DNA of 64,000 nucleotides, taken from assembly GCF_001927245.1 (NCBI RefSeq), contig NZ_MJUX01000007.1:1-64000 (forward strand), given 5' to 3'. The stretch comes from Acuticoccus yangtzensis. Lineage in GTDB: Bacteria > Pseudomonadota > Alphaproteobacteria > Rhizobiales > Amorphaceae. Position numbers and translations under genes: made by a program. Every line of letters starts with the position of its first letter. The stretch's first letter is position 1. The notes under the pieces are model-generated. The model worked only from the letters and a program-made list of their open reading frames with translations, was not told where the DNA came from and did not search any database. This document shows positions 37,001 to 45,350 of the stretch, in pieces.

Positions 37001-40000
37001 CCCGCCCGTGCCACCCGTGCCGCCGAGGTTGACGGTCAAGGTATAGTCGGTGTCGTCGTCACCCCCGCCGAAGCCGTCACCGTCGTTGCTGTCGTCGCCG
37101 GCGTCGTTGCCCCAGGATCCGGCGAGGCCGCCGCCGCCGCCGATCGACTGGGCGAGCACGCCGTCTGCATCGCCGCCGGTCGTGGTGATGTTGCCGCCGA
37201 TCTGCATGCCGGAGATCGTTCCGCCATTGCCGCCGTTGGCGCCGGCGCGGCCGACATCGATGGTGACTTGGGCGGAGAAATCGCTGTCTTCGTCCTCGCC
37301 GTCTTCCGACGTGCCCGAGGCCGACAGACCGATCGTTCCGCCCTGCGAGGTGCCGCCGCCCCCGCCGATCGACTGCAGGACCATGCCGCGCGCACCGGAC
37401 CCGGACGTCTGGATCGTGCTCCCCGCCTCGGTGGATGCGACGATGTTGCCGCCGTTGCCGCCCTCGCCGCCTTGCGCGCTGAGGGCGATGGTGCCGGTGA
37501 AGCTGAAGTCCGACAGGCCGGTGTTGGTGTTGGCCGAGCCGATGCCCGCGTTGCCGCCGCCGCCGCCGATCGACTGGAGGAGGACCGCGTTGGCGTGATC
37601 ACCGTGGGTGACGACGCTGCTGTCCGGGTCGAACGAGAAGGTCACCTCGTCGCCGAAGCCGCCGTTGCCGCCGTCGCCCGGTGCCGACGCGCCGACGGAG
37701 GCCGCCACCGAGGTGTCGCCGGAGATGCTGCCGATCACCGCCGCCATCGAGGAGGCGCTGCCGCCCGTCCCCCCGCCATTTCCGATCGACTGGGCGATGA
37801 CACCCATCGACCCGGCGCCGTAGGTGACGACGTCGGTTCCCGTGAGCGCGACGTCGGTGCTGCCGCCCGCGCCGCCGCCGCCGCCCGCACCGCCGACCGC
37901 GTGGGCGATGGCGGCGCCGACCGCCACGCCGTCGATGGGGACGGCCAGCGTCAAGGCACGCGCGACGGACGAACCGGCCATGCCGCCGCCGCCGCCGATC
38001 GACTGGGCGACGATGCCGTGGGCATCGGTGACGGCGTTGTTGTAGGTGACCCCGGCAAGCACCGGGTTGATCAACGTGTCGACCAGAACGACATTCGTGG
38101 CACCGCCGACGCCGCCGTCGCCGCCGGACCCGCCCGCTGCGGTCGACAGTGAGAACACAAGGTCCGCGTTCGTGGCGATGCCGCTGCCGCCGGTCCCGCC
38201 GCCGCCGCCGATCGACTGGGCGAGGATGCCGGCAGCGTGGGAGCCGGTGGTGGACGTCGTCAGCCCGTTGGCGAGGACGTAGGCGCCGCCGGCCAAGGGG
38301 TCGCCGTTCACCACCGCGCCGCCGCCGTGCCCGCCGGAGCCGCCGGTGCCGCCCGTCGCCTCCGGTCCGTTGCTGCCGCCGACGATGCGATAGGACGACA
38401 TCACCTCGAAAATGCTGCTGCCGGCCGCCAGCACCGTGGAATCGCCGCCCGAACCGCCACCGCCGCCGATCGACTGCACGACGATGGCGTGCGCGTTAGC
38501 GCCGGACGTCTGCACCGTGGTGTCCAGCTCCGGGATGGTGTTGATGGTGCAGTTTTCGGAGAAGCTCATGTTCGCGCATTGGCCGTTGCCGCCGCTGCCG
38601 CCCGCACCGCCGACGCTGGCGCCCGGCAGATCGTCGGACGCGGCGACGGCGGAGAGGTCGAACACGCTCCCACCGTCGCCGCCACCGCCGCCGACCGACT
38701 GGACGAGGGCGCCATATGCATAGTCGCCGCTGGTCTTGATCGTCCCGGCATAGAGCGCGCCGGAGGCCCGACCGCCGCGCCCGCCGCCGCCGCCGGACCC
38801 GCCGACGGTGAGGACGCCGTTGGACGACCCGCCGATCCCGCCACCGCCGCCGATCGACTGGGCGACGAGGCCGTGGGACGCATCGCCCCCGGTGGTGATG
38901 TCGCCGTGGTTCTCGAGGAGGACAGTCCCGCCGCCCGCGCCGTCGCCGCCAGCCCCGCCGAGGACGAGGATGCCGCCCGTCGACCCGGCCGACCCGCCGC
39001 CCCCGCCGATCGACTGAGCCAGCAGGCCAGGCGAGTTGGCGCCGGTCGTCGTGACCGTGCTGCCGCTATAGATCGTCGCAGAGCCTGGCGCGCCGCCGCC
39101 GCCCGCCGCGGTCGGCGACGAAAAGAAGAGGATCGTCCGATCGCTCATGTCGCCGGCCACGCCGCCGATGGACTGGGCGACCATGCCGGCCGAGTTGTCG
39201 CCGTGCGTCGTCACCGAACCGGCACCGCTCGTGTCGCCGGTGTCGACGTTCGCGAGCGTCTGGATGTAGGCGGTACCGCCCGCGCCGCCCGCACCGGTCG
39301 CCGGTGAATTCAAGTCGATGATGCCGCTGGAGGCGTCGATATAGCCGCCGCCGCCGCCGATCGACTGGGCCAGCAACCCGGTCGAGCCGGTGCCGTCGGT
39401 CGTGATGGTCGGGTTGCCACTCACGATGATGTCGACGTCGCCGCCCGCGCCGCCCGCGCCGGCGTCCGCCTTGGCACGCCCTTCGCCGCCGTTGCCGCCG
39501 AGGTTGATGCCCGCCACGCCGAGCAGGTTGTCGCCGGTGGTGGTGATGGTGCCGCCGGTGATCGCGATCACCGGGTTCTGGTTCGTGATGTAGTCGCTCG
39601 CCACGGCGCCGCCGTTGCCGGCGCGCTGGTTGGTCGTGTTCGTCGACGTGTCGCCGGAAATCCCGCCGTCACCGCCCTGCTGAATGACGACGATGCCGCC
39701 GGAGACGTCGACCACGCTGGTCGACGGAGCGACCACCGAAGACGTGACGGTGATGTCGCCGGAGCTCGTCAGACTGACGAGTCCCGTGGTGCCGCCGTCG
39801 CCGCCGTCGACCCCTTCCCGGCTGATGCTGCCCGCGCCACCTTTGCTGATCGCATAGATGCCGCGCGCGCCTTCGGTGATCCCCTCTCCCGGCGCGACGT
39901 CGATCGTCCCCGTATTGCTGATCGTGATGGAGGAGCCGGCGCCGCCGAGCCCGCCGCTCGATCCGCCGTCACCGCCGATGCCCTCGGCTGCAACGCCCCA

Positions 40001-40894
40001 GGCGAACGTTTCCGCGGTTTGCTGGCTGAGGTCGATGCGACCGGTGTTGCTGATCGAGATCGACCCCGCCACGCCGCCGTTGCCGCCCGTCTGCGTCCCC
40101 GCCGTCTGGTTCTCGTCGCCGCCGGAGCCGCCGATGCTGGCGCCGTAGAGCGCCACGGCGCCATAGGGCAGCACGTAAGGGGACATCGTGATCGTCCCCG
40201 AATTGGTGACGGAAATGCCCGTTCCGCCGCTCCCGCCCGCACCGCCGCTCGACCCTCCGACACCGGGGGGCTGCGTTCCTCCGAGGCCGCCGACGCCGAC
40301 TGCCGCGACGCCGAAGACGACACCCGGATCGTCCCATATGCCGGCGATCCCGAGGTCGCTTCCTCCGGCGGGGTTCTGCGCATAGGACGTGACCGCGGAC
40401 GTGTTGACGATGACGGGAGTTCCCCCGTCGCCGCCGGCTCCGGGGTCCGTCGAGCCGGGGCCGCCTTGCAGGAGAAGGTAGAGCCCGTAGGTGTCGTCCG
40501 CCGAAATGGTGGCGTTGTTGGTGATGGCGTAGCGGCCGGCGGACGCGCCGGGAGCGCCGGTCGCGCCGACGAAGCGTGTCAGGACACCATCGGGCGGAGG
40601 CGCGCTGGACTGGATGACGCAGGTGTAGGAACTGGGAACGCTCGGCGTCGGATCCTGGCACGACGGGTAGCCGTTCTGAACGGTCTGTGCGTGGCCGGCG
40701 CCCATACCCGCCGCCAGTGCGCCGATCGCTACACTTGCCATCAACAACAGATGGTCCGCGCGGCAGTAACGGGCGGACAGCGGCCCCCGCGAAGGCGGGA
40801 CAGCAAAGGGTTCGTAATGTTGCAAGCTGGCAAAATATTCGTGAGACGAAAAGCGAATGCTTTGCAAGCGTTCACGTCGGGAAAATTTGGTCAT
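34046..40894 (-). CDS. Giant autotransporter with QSIGGGGG repeats
   Basis: A 2282-residue type V secreted protein. An unusually long N-terminal region (about 50 residues) precedes the signal helix HLLLMASVAIGALAAGMGAGHA, with likely cleavage before QTV. The passenger (about 75-1900) is Gly/Ser/Thr-rich with about 18 recurring blocks centred on QSIGGGGG, each followed by beta-strand-like stretches, suggesting a long beta-helix. The last ~280 residues form the autotransporter beta-barrel (VWSLSAGVQVQVRPDWYVGASLGYENS ... LRWDF, ending in Phe). It would display a fibre at the cell surface for adhesion or aggregation. The ATG at 40894 has GGGGA 6 bases upstream; a TTG at 40900 is less likely. Cargo function is unknown. 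Confidence 0.9.
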   Translation of the reverse strand: MTKFSRRERLQSIRFSSHEYFASLQHYEPFAVPPSRGPLSARYCRADHLLLMASVAIGALAAGMGAGHAQTVQNGYPSCQDPTPSVPSSYTCVIQSSAPPPDGVLTRFVGATGAPGASAGRYAITNNATISADDTYGLYLLLQGGPGSTDPGAGGDGGTPVIVNTSAVTSYAQNPAGGSDLGIAGIWDDPGVVFGVAAVGVGGLGGTQPPGVGGSSGGAGGSGGTGISVTNSGTITMSPYVLPYGAVALYGASIGGSGGDENQTAGTQTGGNGGVAGSISISNTGRIDLSQQTAETFAWGVAAEGIGGDGGSSGGLGGAGSSITISNTGTIDVAPGEGITEGARGIYAISKGGAGSISREGVDGGDGGTTGLVSLTSSGDITVTSSVVAPSTSVVDVSGGIVVIQQGGDGGISGDTSTNTTNQRAGNGGAVASDYITNQNPVIAITGGTITTTGDNLLGVAGINLGGNGGEGRAKADAGAGGAGGDVDIIVSGNPTITTDGTGSTGLLAQSIGGGGGYIDASSGIIDLNSPATGAGGAGGTAYIQTLANVDTGDTSGAGSVTTHGDNSAGMVAQSIGGVAGDMSDRTILFFSSPTAAGGGGAPGSATIYSGSTVTTTGANSPGLLAQSIGGGGGSAGSTGGILVLGGAGGDGAGGGTVLLENHGDITTGGDASHGLVAQSIGGGGGIGGSSNGVLTVGGSGGGGGRGGRASGALYAGTIKTSGDYAYGALVQSVGGGGGDGGSVFDLSAVAASDDLPGASVGGAGGSGGNGQCANMSFSENCTINTIPELDTTVQTSGANAHAIVVQSIGGGGGSGGDSTVLAAGSSIFEVMSSYRIVGGSNGPEATGGTGGSGGHGGGAVVNGDPLAGGAYVLANGLTTSTTGSHAAGILAQSIGGGGGTGGSGIATNADLVFSLSTAAGGSGGDGGVGGATNVVLVDTLINPVLAGVTYNNAVTDAHGIVAQSIGGGGGMAGSSVARALTLAVPIDGVAVGAAIAHAVGGAGGGGGAGGSTDVALTGTDVVTYGAGSMGVIAQSIGNGGGTGGSASSMAAVIGSISGDTSVAASVGASAPGDGGNGGFGDEVTFSFDPDSSVVTHGDHANAVLLQSIGGGGGNAGIGSANTNTGLSDFSFTGTIALSAQGGEGGNGGNIVASTEAGSTIQTSGSGARGMVLQSIGGGGGTSQGGTIGLSASGTSEDGEDEDSDFSAQVTIDVGRAGANGGNGGTISGMQIGGNITTTGGDADGVLAQSIGGGGGLAGSWGNDAGDDSNDGDGFGGGDDDTDYTLTVNLGGTGGTGGNGGTIGGTLTSTVRTSGDWADGVVLQSIGGGGGVGASSLAAGSDATADAKITIGGSNGEIGTGGNVGMTIDGGTITTSGHAAHALVMQSITGGGGMGGDGSDRASGWLRLGATESAVAAGTGTVRLDNSSATLTTQGADAYLVLAQAVAGGGGYAGAGSAAADQNPSSHAMSIAVGPVDGPTFFSEPPASNTVTINTGIDGSTTGDRAYGIVAQSIGGGGGVATTGSHEGVTDVTLGGGIGSGGNVDVTLSGTGIITRGAGAHAVIAQSIGGGGGIGGADDGRALNLRDNGAHANGGMSIGDGGSVTVQVAGGTTITTDGTGAYGIIAQSIGGGGGLGGDATSTVAGTTGNAADFGFGDLASVTVEGDVTVNGEGSVGVMAQSQGATGSTTSVSEVTVTGSVAAAQGTGIVVDGYTQIVNTGASASVTGEKAVVYYDNGVAQSVAAGPAPSFTIRNAGTIRGNVERVAVEATSRARSAGDDPIGEIINRQFGVLADASLYQADIDNRGTMRIGRTGSADRLRVEGDVTQSGTGVLVADVDFAARRSDRIRVTGDASLDGRIALNTASIVGGRPLTVLRTRGTLTGRIEAIDSPLFDYALTRSERELAVYAADSDFAGLSGRMTASEEAVAHHLDAVFDSRNDDFGTLFAALDAIAAVSPANYVDGLSQLSPGASQAAGANNFAMSNRWLGAMLSCPVFAEGSADLDEDSCIWGGASVLAANQSNRGGGVGYDADVWSLSAGVQVQVRPDWYVGASLGYENSSIDGSGGRQRTRGDSVVGGLSLKHDIGPWQLAAAVAGTYGSFDSRRSIGLPGFASTARGDLDSAAIAGRLRASYVASTGAFYAKPQVDLDLIYSHADGYTESGAGILNLSVDSIDEVAVRATPALELGARVGLGESAFLRAYARGGVSFSSLDGVTTSAHLAAAGPGVGDFDTTLPVADIVGHVAAGLEVTGLKGFGVRAEYDGAFGDGFDSHAGMVRLRWDF
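35990..39370. repeat. Coding DNA repeats of the autotransporter passenger
   Basis: The plus strand shows a recurring block, CCGCCGATCGACTGG with a following GCGA, dozens to a few hundred bases apart (for example near 36000, 36180, 36350, 37140, 37980, 38210, 38850, 39005 and 39355). It encodes the QSIGGGGG turns on the minus strand. The codon-level conservation makes unequal recombination and length variation possible. It is not a CRISPR array: spacing is irregular and the frame stays open. Confidence 0.7.
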
Positions 40895-40984
40895 ACTCAA
40901 TCCCCAGGCTCTGCGAGAGTAGCTGCGCAGGGGGCTCGTGGCTGTTGCGGGTCGGCAACAGATCGTATGACTTAACCTTCAAGC

Positions 40985-41012
40985 ATTATGACGCGAGTTG
41001 GATTTGCTTCAA
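40985..41012 (-). promoter_or_regulatory. Sigma-70-like promoter of the autotransporter
   Basis: On the minus strand TTGAAG (41007-41012) and CATAAT (40985-40990) are 16 bases apart. This would start RNA near 40978 and leave a leader of about 85 bases before the ATG at 40894. The surrounding DNA is markedly AT-richer than the genes. The rest of 40895-41225 holds no gene. Confidence 0.5.
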
Positions 41013-41095
41013 TGCACGCAACAACTCACGAAAGCCCGGCGCCGATCTCGCGGTTGCGGATACGAATGCAAGACATTGCGACGCGACATCGCATC

Positions 41096-41135
41096 ATCGT
41101 GATGTGATTTCGGGCGCTCATCCATCGTGACGTGA
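41096..41135. promoter_or_regulatory. Direct repeat ATCGTGAYGTGA upstream of the autotransporter promoter
   Basis: ATCGTGATGTGA (41096-41107) and ATCGTGACGTGA (41124-41135) differ by one base and are 28 bases apart. They lie about 90 bases upstream of the putative -35. They could be sites for an activator or repressor of the autotransporter; no protein is assigned. Confidence 0.3.
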
Positions 41136-41225
41136 AGGCCCACCGCCCGGGCCGGAGGGCGAAGAGCAGCGCGCGCGGGTCAGGGCAGGTCGCGCAGGGA
41201 CGGGCGCGGTGGGCCTGCCGCGGCG

Positions 41226-42170
41226 TCAGGCGGGGTCCGGCTCGGTCGGCGCATTGGCCCCCTGCCAGATGCCTTCGCGGATCATGTCCTGGACGATCTC
41301 GACGATCAGCCGGCGCACCTCGTCACAGGCGCGGGTGCGGCCCCTCAACGCCGACGTCGCCAGGGAGATGGACCGGATCACGTCCGGCTCCAGCAGCCGG
41401 CGGGCACACAGGCGCCCGGCCTGCGCCTCGGCATGGATCGGCCCGGTGGGCAGCATCGTATAAAGCCCTTCCGTCTCGGTGATCGCCTTCATCACGCTGA
41501 GCGAATCCACCTCCACGACGACGTTGGGCGTGATGCCGACCTCGAGCGCCACATGGTCCATCAGGCGGCGCAGCGCATGGGTCGACCCCGGCATGGCGAG
41601 CGGCAGCCGCTCCAACTCCCGGAAGGGCACACCCGCCGGCCAATCCTCGGCCAACTTCGCCGACCCGACCAGGAAGAGCGACTCGGACATGATCGTCTCC
41701 AGCTCGACCGCCGGGGTCGGACGGGGATCATAAAGGAGGCAGATGTCGAGCCGGCCCGCTTCGATCCACTCTTGCAAGTAGCCCGACAGGCTTTCGATCA
41801 CGTGGAGCTTCACCCCCGGCAGCCGGGCCATGACGGTGCGGATGAGGGGTTGCGCCAGCACCGCGTTCGTCGACGTGGGGAGGCCGACGACGACACGCCC
41901 TGTCACCAGCCCGTCCGCGCCGCCGACGATGTCGGGCACCATGTCGAACTGCCGCAGGATCGAGCTCGCCTGGTAGAGAAGGCGCTCGCCGTGCTCGGTG
42001 GGGCGGGCCCCATGGGCATCGCGCCGCAGGAGCGTGACGCCGAGGCCTTCCTCCAACGCGCGCACGTGGCGGCTGAGGGCCGGCTGGGCGACCGCCAGAT
42101 GACGGGCCGCGGCCGAAAAGCTGCCCCGTTCGACCACGGTGACGAAGTAGCGCAACTGACGGATATCCAT
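41226..42170 (-). CDS. LysR-family regulator (nitrogen-assimilation/Cbl-like branch)
   Basis: A 314-residue LysR regulator. The helix-turn-helix is at the N-terminus (LRYFVTVVERGSFSAAARHLAVAQPALSRHVR), and the effector domain includes LPGVKLHVIESLSGYLQEWI and DICLLYDPRP. It is divergent from the importer operon at 42374, its probable target, with an inverted repeat in the shared gap. It is not closely similar to the two LysR proteins of the ureide region. Confidence 0.9.
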   Translation of the reverse strand: MDIRQLRYFVTVVERGSFSAAARHLAVAQPALSRHVRALEEGLGVTLLRRDAHGARPTEHGERLLYQASSILRQFDMVPDIVGGADGLVTGRVVVGLPTSTNAVLAQPLIRTVMARLPGVKLHVIESLSGYLQEWIEAGRLDICLLYDPRPTPAVELETIMSESLFLVGSAKLAEDWPAGVPFRELERLPLAMPGSTHALRRLMDHVALEVGITPNVVVEVDSLSVMKAITETEGLYTMLPTGPIHAEAQAGRLCARRLLEPDVIRSISLATSALRGRTRACDEVRRLIVEIVQDMIREGIWQGANAPTEPDPA

Positions 42171-42219
42171 GGGCCTTCCCCTCGCCGCCCCTGCTTCGGC
42201 GGCGTCCCCATACCGTTTC

Positions 42220-42241
42220 GATATGATGCGTAGATCAAATC
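42220..42241. promoter_or_regulatory. Inverted repeat, probable LysR site
   Basis: GATATGAT-N6-ATCAAATC has 7 of 8 matching positions and lies in the AT-rich divergent gap between the LysR gene (start 42170) and the importer operon (start 42374). Size and position suit a LysR recognition site. Confidence 0.4.
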
Positions 42242-42373
42242 AGTATTTTTGTTCTAGCAGAAACGCGCTCATGCTCGCCAGTGCCCGACCCCGACACCGC
42301 GCGTTGAACGGGAGGCGGGCCAAAGAGAAATCAAGACGCGGCGACCACAATCGCCACAACGGGAGAAACGCCA

Positions 42374-43489
42374 ATGACTATCCGCTCGCGCGCATGGGTG
42401 CGCGTGGCCGCTGGTGCGTGCCTTGTCGTAGGTGCCGCCTTCTCCGCGCAGGCTCAGGACGTGCCTTCCTACTATCCGGAGAGCTACGCCGATATCATCG
42501 AAGCCTCCCGCAGCGAAGGCGCGCTTCTCGTCTATTCCAACATGGCGCAGTACAACTGGGCGCCTGTCATCGAAGGCTTCAACAAGCTTTATCCGTGGAT
42601 CGAGGTCTCGACCCTCGACCTGGAAAGCGACGAGGTCTTCACCCGCTACTATGCCGAGAACAACTCCGGCGCGAAGACGGCCGGTTTGATGGTCAGCGCG
42701 ACGGTCGACGGCTGGCAGACCTTCATGAAGGGCGAGAACGCCCTCGACTATAAGACGGCCGAAGCCGACAAGCTGCCCGACTGGAGCATGCCGGTCCCGA
42801 ACCTCTACACCGTCTCCACCGACCCGATGGTGATCGTGTACAACAAGCTCACCGTGCCCGAGGACCAGCGCCCGAAGGGGATCAGCGATCTGGCCCGCAT
42901 CGTCGAAGAAACCGGCGACGCGATGCGCGGCAAGCTGACGACCTACAACGCGGCCCAGACGTCCTTCGGGTCGGCGATCGATCTCGTCTATCTGCGCGAG
43001 CATGGTGAAGAGGGCTGGTCGTCGTTCGAGACCATCGGCCCGCTGACGCGCGCCGAATCCTCCTCCGGTCCGATGCTGGCCAAGCTCGGCGCCGGCGAAT
43101 ATTCGATCGGCTACTTCATTTCCGGCATCGTCTTCTTCCCGAAGCTCGAAAACGCGACGACGGCTCGGCTTCTCGGCTGGAACTTCATCGCCGACGGGAC
43201 GCCCCTCTTCATGCGACAGATGGCGATCCCGAAGGGCAGCAGCGCCCCGGCGTCGGCCAAGCTCATGCTCGACTATATCCTGTCCCACGACGGGCAGACC
43301 GCGTTCGGCATCGGCGGCCTCACCCCCTACCGGGACGGCGTGAAGAAGGAAGACGTGGCCTTCTACACCTACGACGCCATCCGCGAAGAGGTGGGCGAGG
43401 ATAACATCCTCCTGATCGACTATGACGAGAGCCTGGTCGCGACCGAGTCCTTCCTCGACCAGTGGCGGACGACGTTCGCCCCGAAGTGA
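42374..43489 (+). CDS. ABC transporter substrate-binding protein, ferric/AfuA-like
   Basis: A 371-residue periplasmic protein with a Sec signal (VRVAAGACLVVGAAFSAQAQ). The mature part starts near DVPSYYPESY and reads EGALLVYSNMAQYNWAPVIEGFNKLYPWIEV, as in the family 1 extracellular proteins that bind ferric ions or organic phosphonates and acids. I see no clear tyrosine cluster proving iron. The catabolic genes downstream point instead to an organic ligand. GGGAGA lies upstream. A pair of hairpins follows the gene. Confidence 0.9.
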   Translation: MTIRSRAWVRVAAGACLVVGAAFSAQAQDVPSYYPESYADIIEASRSEGALLVYSNMAQYNWAPVIEGFNKLYPWIEVSTLDLESDEVFTRYYAENNSGAKTAGLMVSATVDGWQTFMKGENALDYKTAEADKLPDWSMPVPNLYTVSTDPMVIVYNKLTVPEDQRPKGISDLARIVEETGDAMRGKLTTYNAAQTSFGSAIDLVYLREHGEEGWSSFETIGPLTRAESSSGPMLAKLGAGEYSIGYFISGIVFFPKLENATTARLLGWNFIADGTPLFMRQMAIPKGSSAPASAKLMLDYILSHDGQTAFGIGGLTPYRDGVKKEDVAFYTYDAIREEVGEDNILLIDYDESLVATESFLDQWRTTFAPK

Positions 43490-43496
43490 GCGATCG

Positions 43497-43590
43497 GCCG
43501 GACCCCGCCAGAGGGTCCGGCCTACGCGTCCCTGCTCCCTGACGGATCAGTTCCCTGCCCCCGGCATCGGCGTAACGCCTGGCCGGGGGC
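43497..43590 (+). terminator. Two hairpins after the binding-protein gene
   Basis: GCCGGACCC/GGGTCCGGC (43497-43521) is a perfect 9-bp stem. GCCCCCGGC/GCCGGGGGC (43557-43590) is another, enclosing a small GGCG-TAA-CGCC stem. Neither has a T-run. Such structures after binding-protein genes usually protect the upstream mRNA or give partial termination, raising the binding protein over the permease. Confidence 0.5.
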
Positions 43591-43625
43591 GAACCTCTCG
43601 CTCGCCAGTCTTTCGAGGTTGAACC

Positions 43626-45350
43626 ATGGCCATCGATGCCCTTCCGGCACCCGCTCCGATGCGGACGCCAAGGGTCGATCGCGGCACCGCCATCCAGGTC
43701 CTCGTGACCCTGACGACCCTGGCCCTGGTGCTCTTTCCGATCCTTCCCGTGCTCTATCAGGCGGTGCTGGACAAGCCGCTCTACGACCCCGCCGCCACCA
43801 TCTCGCTGAGCAACTTCGCCCGGCTGTTCGATACCCCGCGGCTCGGCGATATCGTCTCCAACACAGCCTATTTCGCGATCCTGACCACGATCATCGCCCA
43901 GGTGATCGGTGTCGTCACCGCGGTGCTGGTCGGCCGCACGGACCTGCCCGGCCGCGCCTTCTTCGGCGAAATGCTGCTGTGGCCGCTCTTCCTGTCCCAC
44001 CTCGTCATCGCGTTCGGCTGGTTCACCATGTACGGCCCGTCCGGCTATGTGACGCTGTTCGTGCGCGGCCTCATCGGCGGCGACCCATGGAACCTCTATA
44101 CCGTGACCGGCATGGCCATCGCCGCCGGCGCGGCGCAGGCCCCGCTCGCCTACCTCTACTGCATCGTCGCGACCCGCAACGCCGACCCCAACCTGGAAGA
44201 CGCGGCGCGCACCGTGGGGGCGAGCCCCTTGCGGATCCTCACCACCGTCACGCTTCCCTTGATGCGTCCGGCGATCCTCTTCGGGGTGATCATGAATTTC
44301 GTGATCGCGATCGAGATGCTGTCGATCCCGCTGGTCTTCGGCGGGCCGCTCCAGATCGAAGTGTTCACCACCTACCTCTATCACGAGGTCTTCGGCCAAG
44401 CGACGCCGGACTATGGCCTGGTCGCGGCCGCCTCGGTGGGGATGCTCGTCCTCGTCGTCGGTCTGATGGTCCTGCAGGGCCGGTTGATGCGCAACAACCA
44501 GCGCTTCGTGACCGTCGGCGGCAAGGCCGCCCGGCCGCGCCGCTTCGCCCTCGGCCGCTGGCGCTGGGCCGCCTTCGCGGTGCTGCTCGCCTACGTGGGG
44601 CTGACCATCGTTCTGGTGCTCGGCGGGCTCGTCCTGCGCTCCTTCACGGTCATCCTGTCGCCGCTGATGCCGCTGTGGGACGTCCTCACCTTGGACAACT
44701 ACACGCTCCTCGGCGCCTACCCGGTCTACATGCGGTCGATCTGGAACACGATCATCATCGCCACCGTCGGCGCGGCCATCGGCACGGCTCTGATCGCGCT
44801 CGTCGCCGTCGTCGCCAACCGCTCCCCCTTCCGCTGGCGGCGGCAGCTCGAGCATCTGGCGGTCCTGCCGCGCGCCATTCCGGGCTTCATCGCCGGCATC
44901 GGCATCTTCTACGCCATGGGCCTCTTCCCGCCGCTCGGCTGGCTGCGCAACACCATCGGCCTTCTGATGATCGCCTACATCATGCGCTACCTGCCGACCG
45001 GCTACGGCGCCGTGGCCCCGGCGCTGGCGCAGCTCGGCGGCGACCTCGACCGCAGCGCCCGCACCGTCGGCGCGGACTGGTGGCGCACCTCGCGGTCCAT
45101 CGTCCTGCCGCTCCTCACGCCGGCGCTCTTCTCCTGCTACGCGCTGCTCTTCATCCACTTCCTCAAGGAATACGTCACCGCCGTCTTCCTCTACGCACCG
45201 GGAAGCGAAGTCATCGGCACCACCATGCTGCAGTTCTGGAAGAACGGCGACAACGGCGCCGTCTCCGCCCTCGCCTCCGTGCAAATCCTCATCACCGTCG
45301 TCTTCGTCACAGCGGCGCGCAAAATCCTCGGAGTGAAAATCTATGGCTGA
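43626..45350 (+). CDS. ABC transporter permease, fused double domain (FbpB-like)
   Basis: A 574-residue inner-membrane permease with two binding-protein-dependent transport domains in tandem, each of about six helices. The EAA loops are visible near LEDAARTVGASPLRILTTV and DRSARTVGADWWRTSRSIV. This fused form is typical of ferric and related importers. GAGGTT lies 5 bases before the ATG. It overlaps the ATPase gene by 8 bases. Confidence 0.93.
   Translation: MAIDALPAPAPMRTPRVDRGTAIQVLVTLTTLALVLFPILPVLYQAVLDKPLYDPAATISLSNFARLFDTPRLGDIVSNTAYFAILTTIIAQVIGVVTAVLVGRTDLPGRAFFGEMLLWPLFLSHLVIAFGWFTMYGPSGYVTLFVRGLIGGDPWNLYTVTGMAIAAGAAQAPLAYLYCIVATRNADPNLEDAARTVGASPLRILTTVTLPLMRPAILFGVIMNFVIAIEMLSIPLVFGGPLQIEVFTTYLYHEVFGQATPDYGLVAAASVGMLVLVVGLMVLQGRLMRNNQRFVTVGGKAARPRRFALGRWRWAAFAVLLAYVGLTIVLVLGGLVLRSFTVILSPLMPLWDVLTLDNYTLLGAYPVYMRSIWNTIIIATVGAAIGTALIALVAVVANRSPFRWRRQLEHLAVLPRAIPGFIAGIGIFYAMGLFPPLGWLRNTIGLLMIAYIMRYLPTGYGAVAPALAQLGGDLDRSARTVGADWWRTSRSIVLPLLTPALFSCYALLFIHFLKEYVTAVFLYAPGSEVIGTTMLQFWKNGDNGAVSALASVQILITVVFVTAARKILGVKIYG

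Noticed and set aside
35990-39370. Repeated DNA blocks that might suggest a CRISPR array
   Set aside because: Spacing is irregular, no cas genes are present and the blocks encode the QSIGGGGG turns of a continuous reading frame.
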